From: Fuscovulum ytuae
Lineage (GTDB): Bacteria > Pseudomonadota > Alphaproteobacteria > Rhodobacterales > Rhodobacteraceae
Direction: 5' to 3'
Assembly (NCBI RefSeq): GCF_029953595.1
Contig: NZ_CP124535.1
Coordinates: forward strand, 2,959,001 to 3,023,000
Length of the DNA stretch: 64,000 bases
Position 1 is the first letter of the stretch. Each line of letters opens with the position of its first letter. The notes below the pieces were generated by a model. It was not told the DNA's origin. It saw only the letters and a program-made list of their open reading frames with translations, and ran no database searches. Below are positions 17,092-23,589 of this stretch, piece after piece. The position numbers and the translations under genes were made by a program.

Positions 17092-17250
17092 TCAAGCTAC
17101 CGGCTCCGGTCGCGGCTGGATGAAAGACCAGTTGCGGGTCAGATCAAGTGCAAGGCGATGCGCGACCGGAAGCACCATCTGAACATGCCCGCCCCCGTAG
17201 GTGACAAAGAGCACGTCAAGAGATCTGGCCTGCGGATAGCCGCGGGTCAT
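17092..17250 (-). pseudogene. Glycosyltransferase-like gene, N-terminal fragment
   Basis: ATG at 17250 overlaps the stop of the hisH-like gene (ATGA). The peptide runs DVLFVTYGGGHVQMVLPVAH, matching the N terminus of the intact glycosyltransferase at 13528 (ASYGGGHVQIV), then loses homology after about 35 residues and stops at 17092. It is the natural 5' end of the gene whose 3' half lies at 8997-11229. The middle part (about 150 residues by comparison) is missing from both pieces. Confidence 0.75.
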
Positions 17251-17891
17251 TGCGCGAGGAAGCCGGAAAGGAAGGCCCGCCCGGCATCGGCCGACCGTTC
17301 TGGGTGGAACTGGACCCCCGTGATATTGTCGCGCTGAACCGCTGCAGTGATCACCCCTGCCCCGGCATGTGCGATTGCGGCCACGTCCAGCGGATCTGTC
17401 ACCTTGGCGGCATAGCTGTGGACGAAATAGAAATCCGACCCTTCCGACACAGTTGCGAAAGGTGTGTCCTGCCAACGTCCCGGCGCGGTCTGGCGGACCG
17501 AATTCCAGCCGATCAGTGGCACGCGAAGCGGTTTGTTGTCGCTGTCCTTCAGGTCGATCTGTTCGACTGTACCCTTGAAAAGTCCAAGCCCCTGATGCGT
17601 GCCGAATTCGAGGCCGTGTTCCATCATCACCTGCATGCCAACACAGATTCCAAGGAAAGGTCGGCCCGTATTGATGAAGTCAAAGATGACCTCATCCATA
17701 TGGATGGCCCGCAAGGTATCTACCGCACGACCAAAGGCACCGACGCCCGGAAGGATCACGCGATCAGCGGCGCGGATGGCAGCAGGATCCGATGTCAGGG
17801 TGACCGAAGCATCCAGATGCGCAAGCGCCTGCGACACGGAAAAGACATTTCCGATACCGTAGTCGATGATGACGCAGGATTTGGAGGCCAT
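17247..17891 (-). CDS. hisH: HisH-like glutamine amidotransferase subunit for sugar amidination
   Basis: Class I glutamine amidotransferase of 214 residues from ATG 17891 (GAGGAA upstream; ATG 17906 adds five residues). It shows VILPGVGAFGRAV, GICVGMQVM with the nucleophile Cys, HSYAAK and GVQFHPERSADAG with His-Glu. In WbpG/HisH2/HisF2 systems this subunit releases ammonia from glutamine and the HisF-like partner channels it to the amidotransferase, which turns an N-acetyl into an acetamidino group. The HisF-like and amidotransferase partners are upstream on the same strand, so this is probably not the histidine-pathway enzyme. Its stop overlaps the start of a broken glycosyltransferase gene. 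Confidence 0.9.
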   Translation of the reverse strand: MASKSCVIIDYGIGNVFSVSQALAHLDASVTLTSDPAAIRAADRVILPGVGAFGRAVDTLRAIHMDEVIFDFINTGRPFLGICVGMQVMMEHGLEFGTHQGLGLFKGTVEQIDLKDSDNKPLRVPLIGWNSVRQTAPGRWQDTPFATVSEGSDFYFVHSYAAKVTDPLDVAAIAHAGAGVITAAVQRDNITGVQFHPERSADAGRAFLSGFLAQ

Positions 17892-17913
17892 TCGCAGGTT
17901 CCTCATGCACCAT

Positions 17914-18546
17914 TCATATCACTGTCGGTTCCATCCGGCGCGCAGGCTGGCCGACATAAACACCCGGACGGCTTATCGATTTGGTCACCACGGCACCAGC
18001 CCCGATCGTGACATGCGCGCAGATACGCAGGCCCTGCAGGACGGTTGCATTCGCGCCGACCCAGACATCAGAGTCTATTTCAACATCGCCCGCGATAACG
18101 GCCCCCGGTGCAATATGGCAGTAGTCGCCAATCTTGCAGCCATGTTCAACAATGGCCCCGTTATTGATGATAACGCCTTCCGCAATTTGGGTTTCCGCAT
18201 TCACTACTGCACCCGAGAGGACAACACTTCCCCGCCCCGGTGGATTACCGAAGAAGCGATCAACGTCCGCAATGAAGTGTGTCACTGTTAAGCCGTGTTT
18301 GTATGCGCGTTCCTGTATGGCCCGCCGGTGGGCAGCGGACCCGACAGTCACGATCAAGGGATGCGCACCGATATCGTCAAGTTTGACAAAGCTGACCGTT
18401 GTTCCGGCCACCGCTGTGCCGATGGGAAGCGACTCATCGGCGAAGATCGGCATGCGCCCTGTCACGCGGGCGACCTGCGCAGCGATACCCCGCCCATGGC
18501 CACCTGCGCCAAAGAGACAGATCGGAGAGGAAACACCTGCCAGCAT
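17914..18546 (-). CDS. NeuD/PglD-like sugar O- or N-acetyltransferase
   Basis: A 210-residue acetyltransferase. The N terminus is a PglD-type Rossmann domain (ICLFGAGGHGRGIAAQVA, then LIVTVGSAAHRR) and the second half is a left-handed beta helix of hexapeptide repeats (VVNAETQIAEGVIINNGAIV, VEHGCKIGDYCHIAPGAVI) ending in IGAGAVVTK. The conserved His of EHGCKIGD is the expected catalytic base. Placed between HisF-like and HisH-like genes, it probably acetylates an amino group on the same diamino sugar or nonulosonate that is amidinated. A truncated relative lies at 16512-16646. Confidence 0.85.
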   Translation of the reverse strand: MLAGVSSPICLFGAGGHGRGIAAQVARVTGRMPIFADESLPIGTAVAGTTVSFVKLDDIGAHPLIVTVGSAAHRRAIQERAYKHGLTVTHFIADVDRFFGNPPGRGSVVLSGAVVNAETQIAEGVIINNGAIVEHGCKIGDYCHIAPGAVIAGDVEIDSDVWVGANATVLQGLRICAHVTIGAGAVVTKSISRPGVYVGQPARRMEPTVI

Positions 18547-18565
18547 CGCTTGCCCCCTCGCAGCC

Positions 18566-19330
18566 TCAGGTCAGCTTACGGACGAAGCAGCCGGTATCCT
18601 CAAGGGTGCTGCGAAGGTCGTCCAATTGCAGCTTTTTCCAATGCAGGGCCTGCGCTATGGAAGCCGCCGACGCATCGGTCTGCATGACAAGGTCACGTAG
18701 ATGCTCGGTGGTGCCGAGCCCGCCGCCACAGACCACAGGGACCCGCACCTGTTCGGTGATTAACTTGACGAGTTCGATGTCGTAACCGGTTCCAAGTCCA
18801 TCCTGATTAACCGAGGTGATGATGATTTCACCCGCGCCCTTTTCTGCCGCTTCTTTTGCCCATTTCACGGCATCGCGCCCGGTGTGATTACGGCCATTAT
18901 CGGTCATCGCCATCCAAGTGCCTGAATGCTTGACCGCCTCAATCGACACCACGGTTGCCTGAGAGCCGAACCGATTCGCAACCTCTGTGATGAGGTCAGG
19001 GTTGCGGGTTGCGGCTGTGTTGATTGCCACCTTATCTGCCCCACACGCCAACATGTCGCTAACATCTTCGACCGTACGGATGCCTCCGCCGACTGTCATA
19101 GGGATGAAGACCGACGATGCAACATTGCGGAGTATATCGTGCAGGCTGTTGCGCTCATATAAGCTGGCCACAACATCCATGAATAAAAGTTCGTCGGCCC
19201 CGGCGACCGCATATTCGGCAGCATATGCAGCAGGATCACCGACCTTGCGCCAACCTTCCATTTGGACGCCTTTGATCAACCACTCCATCTTTACATCTAG
19301 GCGTGGAATCAAACGGAAACTTCTTTTCAT
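18566..19330 (-). CDS. hisF: HisF-like synthase subunit of a sugar amidotransferase system
   Basis: A 254-residue beta/alpha barrel related to imidazole glycerol phosphate synthase HisF. Conserved parts are LIPRLDVKMEWL (Asp11 equivalent), TVGGGIRTVEDV, DKVAINTAA, ITSVNQDGLGTGYD and VVCGGGLGTTEH. The residue matching the second catalytic Asp (Asp130 in HisF, SIDAK) is Glu here (VVSIEAVK). The ATG at 19330 is chosen because it follows the upstream stop by 13 nt and matches the family N terminus. In WbpG systems this barrel only needs to conduct ammonia from HisH, which would relax active-site constraints. Neighbours on both sides support that role. Confidence 0.9.
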   Translation of the reverse strand: MKRSFRLIPRLDVKMEWLIKGVQMEGWRKVGDPAAYAAEYAVAGADELLFMDVVASLYERNSLHDILRNVASSVFIPMTVGGGIRTVEDVSDMLACGADKVAINTAATRNPDLITEVANRFGSQATVVSIEAVKHSGTWMAMTDNGRNHTGRDAVKWAKEAAEKGAGEIIITSVNQDGLGTGYDIELVKLITEQVRVPVVCGGGLGTTEHLRDLVMQTDASAASIAQALHWKKLQLDDLRSTLEDTGCFVRKLT

Positions 19331-19343
19331 CTGAGCGCCCCTA

Positions 19344-20672
19344 TCAGAGACGATCAATGCGCTGACGAAGCGACCAACCATTCTCGTCATGCTGCCAAAG
19401 GTGCGGTGATCGGAATTTGTTGGACAATGCTTCGAAATAAGCCCGGTTCATTTCCGGGTGCTCGAACATTCTATGGGCCTTGGGAAAACTTTTCTCGTCA
19501 ATAGAGAGGTAACGGAAAATCTCGTCAGCCCAGCGTTCCGGGAATTCACCGTCATAACGACGGATCAGGGCTACCGCCTCGTCCCGTGTCAGATCGCCCG
19601 ACCGTACCTCTTGGCTGGCATCATAGGTGGCTCGGCCAATGCCGAACTTTATGTAGGTCGTGTAGTAGTGGAAGTCGTCGATCTTGTCGTCGATAGAGTT
19701 ATATTTGGAGTAGGTCCCTGCTGTGCGTTCCGGCGATGCCTTGAAGCCACCATTTTCGACCGCGAAGTAATAGGCAGCCTGTGGGTGCCATTTCAGATAG
19801 TAACCAAGATAATGAACTTCGGCCCCCAGTTCCTTGAGCGGGGCGACGTCGGACGGCAGATAGGGGCTGAGGTCGGCCTGCGTCATTCCGAAATTCTCTT
19901 TCAGGCTAGCCACGCTTTCTCCGCCAAGGAACATATTTTCATCACCGGAGGCGGCGAAATAGTCATATGATCGCTGGGCATCCGTATTGTCTTCAATCGG
20001 GTTGCCGTATTCAGCTTCATTCTCGCCATAGAAGACCAGCGGGATCTTGAACATGATGGCCATCTTAGGAGCAAAGCACTTCTGCCCGATGATGAACGGC
20101 TGGAATGGGTGAAAGATGTTTTCGACCGCCAGACGGGTAAGCAGGCGTTTCGACCTGCCGGACGCCGTCATCATATAGTTGTCCATTCCGGAATGAATCC
20201 AGGAATCAAAGTTCGACCGACCCCATTCGGTATAGATGTTCGGTGCCCAAGTGACCGTCAGCGGGTTCATCCCGTATTTGTATTTCAGGACCCAAGACTG
20301 GTAGAAGCTGTCCTTTCCGCCTGATCCGGGAACAAGGCAGTCATAAGACCCGTTCCGGCTGCGAAAGCGGTCGCAGAGGGCGACCAGTTTGGCCTCGCGT
20401 TCGTCCCAGTCGATTTCCGCGGCCTTGCGGGCCGCAGTGCGGCAGGCATCGCAAACGCCGTTCTCGTCGAAGTTGATCGTCTTTTTTTCGGAGTCGGCGG
20501 TGTGCTGGAATTCGACGGCCGAGTTCGGGCGCTGGTTCGACACACCACAGCATGTGCAGAAAGCTACCGTCGCGGGAAGGCCGTATTTGCGCGGCGGATT
20601 GTTTGCACCCGGTGCGAACATCGACATGTCGAGGTTCCGGCTTATGTCCAGCGCACTTTGTTTACGAGCCAC
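19344..20672 (-). CDS. wbpG: N-acetyl sugar amidotransferase (WbpG/PseA/LegG-type amidating enzyme)
   Basis: ATP-dependent amidotransferase of 442 residues that converts an N-acetyl into an acetamidino group using ammonia from HisH/HisF. Two Cys pairs (FCTCCGVSNQRP near residue 38 and GVCDACRTAA near 72) look like a zinc site, and the PP-loop ATP site CLVPGSGGKDSFYQSW is near residue 108. Further family stretches are HPFQPFIIGQKCFAPKMAI and FYGENEAEYGNP. GTG start with GGAAAGGA upstream. It heads the block amidotransferase-HisF-acetyltransferase-HisH, the order expected for an acetamidino sugar such as those in Pseudomonas O-antigen or pseudaminic/legionaminic derivatives. The symbol marks the family; the actual substrate is not known. 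Confidence 0.9.
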   Translation of the reverse strand: MARKQSALDISRNLDMSMFAPGANNPPRKYGLPATVAFCTCCGVSNQRPNSAVEFQHTADSEKKTINFDENGVCDACRTAARKAAEIDWDEREAKLVALCDRFRSRNGSYDCLVPGSGGKDSFYQSWVLKYKYGMNPLTVTWAPNIYTEWGRSNFDSWIHSGMDNYMMTASGRSKRLLTRLAVENIFHPFQPFIIGQKCFAPKMAIMFKIPLVFYGENEAEYGNPIEDNTDAQRSYDYFAASGDENMFLGGESVASLKENFGMTQADLSPYLPSDVAPLKELGAEVHYLGYYLKWHPQAAYYFAVENGGFKASPERTAGTYSKYNSIDDKIDDFHYYTTYIKFGIGRATYDASQEVRSGDLTRDEAVALIRRYDGEFPERWADEIFRYLSIDEKSFPKAHRMFEHPEMNRAYFEALSNKFRSPHLWQHDENGWSLRQRIDRL

Positions 20673-21331
20673 AGTGGTCCTTTCCTATACTACTGACTTC
20701 GGCACGGATCTATGCGCGCCTATAGCAGACAGTTGCTGGCTTGTGCCAGATGATATGGCAGGTCTGTCCGGTACTGGGTCGAAATGCACCCCCTCCCTCG
20801 CAAATTTCTGTGCGGAGAGCCGCATAAGCAGAAATGTCATTCTGAGGGTAGTAGGCTTGAAAGCCCTGCGAGATGGACATAGTTGAAGTGTCGACCATGG
20901 GAATATCCGGTCGTGCGGGGCGAGCTTGGAGAATGTCCGGCAAGGCACGCTCTGTTTTCGAAGCGTTTGAGTGGGTGGTGTCCACCCGCGCTGCCTTTAC
21001 ATGTGTGTTCGAAGGCAAAGCCACGCGGAAAGAAATCTACTTCTTTGCTAGCCGATAAGGGGATGCTTGCGGCAATTTGTGCGTGCCCGTTGGGGTAGAC
21101 TATGAGGCGCGGTGGGTTTTTGGGACATAAGGATTGTATGGCCCTTCCTAGACGTCTTTAGTCCCGAAAACCCACGTAGGCTGCCAGAGGTTTCAGTTTC
21201 GCTTGCCATTCTAAGGCAAGCGGATCGGGTGCAAATGGTCCCGTTGGCTAGAGGTTGTATGAGGTCCGGCTGGTTAATTTTGGCAATTGACTTGTTTCTT
21301 CGGATCACCCTTTCAAACGGAAGTTTTCGCG
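20673..21331. other. Intergenic region between divergent genes, no convincing gene
   Basis: About 660 bp upstream of both the minus-strand amidotransferase operon and the plus-strand disrupted secreted-protein gene. Open frames here have no recognisable family or credible start sites. It should hold the promoters of both units. The only clear structure is an inverted repeat at 21112-21175. Confidence 0.6.
21112..21175. repeat. 15-bp inverted repeat with 34-bp spacer
   Basis: GTGGGTTTTTGGGAC (21112-21126) and GTCCCGAAAACCCAC (21161-21175) pair with one mismatch. The spacer contains the palindrome AGACGTCT. It lies about 160 bp upstream of the disrupted secreted-protein start. It could be an operator, a stem-loop or a small-element relic. 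Confidence 0.6.
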
Positions 21332-21571
21332 ATGAAACTATACGTGCTTATGGCGCTGATCGTGTCAGTTTCCCACTTATCTACTGTCCGCTCCGCTTCA
21401 GCCGACGAATATGTCGCACTCGGTAGATATTTTGGCTATGCGAAGGGGTCTGCCAGTTTGCCGCTGCGTCTTCCAGATGCGGACGGGATGTATAGAGACT
21501 GGCTGTCTTGGGGCTATCCCATTGGGCCTGACTATCGGGTCTGGCCTGCTGCCGGTTTTGTGGACAGCGGG

Positions 21572-22432
21572 TTAAGCTAGCATAGCGCGGGCCTCGAACT
21601 CCATGGGGCTGAGGTAGCCGAGTTTCGAATGCCGCCTGCGCGGGTTGTAGAAGCGCTCGATGTAGTCGAAGACATCGGCACGGGCTTCGTTGCGGGTGCG
21701 GTAGACCTTCCGTGCCACCCGTTCGGTCTTCAGCGAGGAAAAGAAGCTCTCCATCGCGGAATTGTCCCAGACGTTGCCCGCGCGGCTCATCGAGCAGGTG
21801 ATACCGTTGTCGGCCAGAAGCCTTTGAAACTGCTCGCTTGTGTATTGCGATCCCTGGTCCGAGTGATGAAGCAGCGCGTCGGCTTTGCCACGTCGCCAGA
21901 CGGCCATCATAAGCGCATCCATGACCAGAGATGCATCCCGTTCGGCCTTCATGGACCAACCGACCACGCGGCGCGAGAACAGGTCTAGCACGACCGCGAC
22001 GTAGAGCCAGCCCTCAGCTGTCCAGATATAGGTGAAGTCGGCTAACCACTTCTGGTTCGCCCGGTCGGCCTGGAAGTCCCGGTCGAGGATGTTGTCGGCG
22101 ATGACCGACCTTTCCCCATCGTCCTTCGGCTTTCCACGGCGTCTGGGCCGCGCCCGCAAGGCATTGATCCGCATCAGCCGTTCGATCCGGTGCAGGCCAC
22201 AGGCAAGCCCCTCTTCAAGGACATCCCGCCAGACGCGACGCGCGCCATAGGTCCGGTCGCTGGCTTTGAAGCTCGTCTCGATCGCCGTGACGAGCTTCTC
22301 GTCGTGGATCTCTCGGGCGCTGGTCGGGCGATTGAGCCAGGCGTGGAAGCCCGACTGCGAGACCTCCAGCACTTCGCACAGCCAGCTGACGGGCCAGATA
22401 TGGCGATGCTTGGCGATGAAGGCGAACCTCAT
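21572..22432 (-). CDS. IS3-family transposase OrfB (DDE integrase)
   Basis: The 286-residue catalytic subunit. An HTH_21-type segment (VSWLCEVLEVSQSGFHAWL) is followed by an rve integrase core with the DDE residues in WLADFTYIW (Asp), LLHHSDQGSQYTS (Asp) and NSAMESFFSSLKTE (Glu), ending RRRHSKLGYLSPMEFE. Its ATG overlaps the orfA stop by 4 nt. In IS3 elements the active enzyme is often an OrfAB fusion made by -1 frameshifting; no slippery site was confirmed here. All catalytic residues are present. Confidence 0.95.
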   Translation of the reverse strand: MRFAFIAKHRHIWPVSWLCEVLEVSQSGFHAWLNRPTSAREIHDEKLVTAIETSFKASDRTYGARRVWRDVLEEGLACGLHRIERLMRINALRARPRRRGKPKDDGERSVIADNILDRDFQADRANQKWLADFTYIWTAEGWLYVAVVLDLFSRRVVGWSMKAERDASLVMDALMMAVWRRGKADALLHHSDQGSQYTSEQFQRLLADNGITCSMSRAGNVWDNSAMESFFSSLKTERVARKVYRTRNEARADVFDYIERFYNPRRRHSKLGYLSPMEFEARAMLA

Positions 22433-22725
22433 GTCGCCTCGCGCGCGAAAAAAGCTGCCGCTTTCTTCAGGATGTCACGCTCCGCACGAAGACGTGCGAC
22501 CTCTTTCTTCAGGGCTGCAATCTCAGCCAGATCGGCCCGCATCTGCCCGTTCCCGGGAAACGCCGTCGCCGGTGTCGCGGTCAGTTCCCGCATCCAGCGG
22601 CGAAGAACGCTCTCGGCCACATCCAGGTCACGGGCGGCCTGCGCCACCGCAACGCCCCGATCCGTCACCAGCCTAACGGCCTCGATCTTGAACTCACGGC
22701 TGAACTTCCGTCTCGTCATATCCAC
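22429..22725 (-). CDS. IS3-family transposase OrfA (DNA-binding subunit)
   Basis: A 98-residue protein with an N-terminal helix-turn-helix (KFSREFKIEAVRLVTDRGVA, then QAARDLDVAESVLRRW) and a C-terminal leucine-zipper-like helix (EIAALKKEVARLRAERDILK). This is the usual IS3 OrfA layout for binding the terminal repeats. It is the first gene of the element and overlaps orfB by 4 nt. Confidence 0.94.
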   Translation of the reverse strand: MDMTRRKFSREFKIEAVRLVTDRGVAVAQAARDLDVAESVLRRWMRELTATPATAFPGNGQMRADLAEIAALKKEVARLRAERDILKKAAAFFAREAT

Positions 22726-23166
22726 TCTCCAGTTCCTTGGTCACGATCTTATCTTCGTGTCCACGAAACCGGCAGCAGGCCAGTCGAACCAATCATGGTG
22801 CCGGGCTGGCTGGTAAGTGAAGACTTGACGAAGCCGCCCTACAACCTGCCGAAAGACGCTAAGGCGGTACGCTTACACCTTAAGGCCAAGGTGGCAGGTG
22901 TCACTTGGGCGAACAACGAACTGGACGGGAGCTTGCAGGTAAAGCTGCGCCCTCATGGTAGTGATTTCGAACTCAATGAGGTGTTGCATTCGGCGACCGG
23001 AAAATCTGCCGGGGCAGCGCGTTATACACCCTACGACCTAAACCATATTGAGGTGGATGTGCCGATCGGTGAAGGGAACCGAATCGAAATCTTTCAGGAG
23101 GCCGCAATCGTCGGATTCTACATGCAGATCGACCTCGTCGCCTATATCGCGGGTTATTGGCGCTGA

Positions 23167-23589
23167 CCATTTTCTAATCCGATTGAGGACACCGGAATCA
23201 GGTGTGCGGGGCATCTGATCAGCTGGGGCAATGACGCAGGTTGATGCGAGCAATCAGATCCGTCGGTGGGAGTAGCGCGCGGCGCAGGCGGAGGGAGAAT
23301 TTTGCGGCGAGCAGGGGGCTGCTGTCCATGGAGTAGAGAAGGCAGTCTTGCCGCACCGGTGAATCTAGTATGCCCGAGGGCCAGTCATATGATGCCATCT
23401 CTGCTACGGTGGCCGCCGCGTTCATCTCGTGCCTCTTCGCAGGTGCGGGGTCGGCAGCGACAAGATCTACCTGACATGCCAACAGTCCGAGCGGCGGGTG
23501 TCAGCCTGCACCAAGAGGAATATGACCGTCGTTTGATCGCTCCGAAGGGCATGTTTGCTTCTTGATTAGGGCCATGGAGGAATTACACG
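23167..23589. other. Intergenic region, no convincing gene
   Basis: About 420 bp between the split secreted-protein gene and the acyltransferase. Open frames on both strands have no recognisable domain or good ribosome-binding site. The only functional sign is GGAGGA at about 23576, which serves the TTG start at 23590. Confidence 0.55.

Larger units (their letters stand above)
21542..22782 (-). mobile_element. IS3-family insertion sequence, 1241 bp, complete
   Basis: Terminal inverted repeats begin TGGCCTGCTGCCGGTTT, continuing to about 26 bp with two mismatches, and are flanked by a 3-bp duplication GTC (21539-21541 and 22783-22785). The orfA and orfB genes fill the interior on the minus strand. 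Ends of the form TG...CA and a 3-bp duplication are typical of the IS3 family. Confidence 0.92.
21332..23166 (+). pseudogene. Secreted protein of unknown function, split by an IS3 element
   Basis: The ATG at 21332 opens a signal peptide (MKLYVLMALIVSVSHLSTV, then SASADEY). The mature part runs to PDYRV at 21541, where an IS3 element intervenes. Removing 21542-22782 and one copy of the GTC duplication continues in frame as EPIMVPGWLVSEDLTKPP and on to the natural stop at 23166, with motifs KLRPHGSDFEL and VDVPIGEGNRIEIF. The rebuilt protein is about 196 residues, beta-rich by eye and exported. No family recognised. The copy is interrupted now; the 3' part has no signal peptide. Confidence 0.8.

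Noticed and set aside
15865-19330. HisH and HisF copies as histidine biosynthesis genes
   Set aside because: They adjoin an N-acetyl sugar amidotransferase and acetyltransferase, no other his genes are present, and HisF carries an active-site change.
20710-21024. Minus-strand frame of about 104 codons upstream of the amidotransferase
   Set aside because: No domain, no credible ribosome-binding site, and low-complexity content; treated as intergenic.
23219-23482. Minus-strand frame of about 87 codons before the acyltransferase
   Set aside because: No recognisable family. It could be a decayed transposase scrap but I could not support that.
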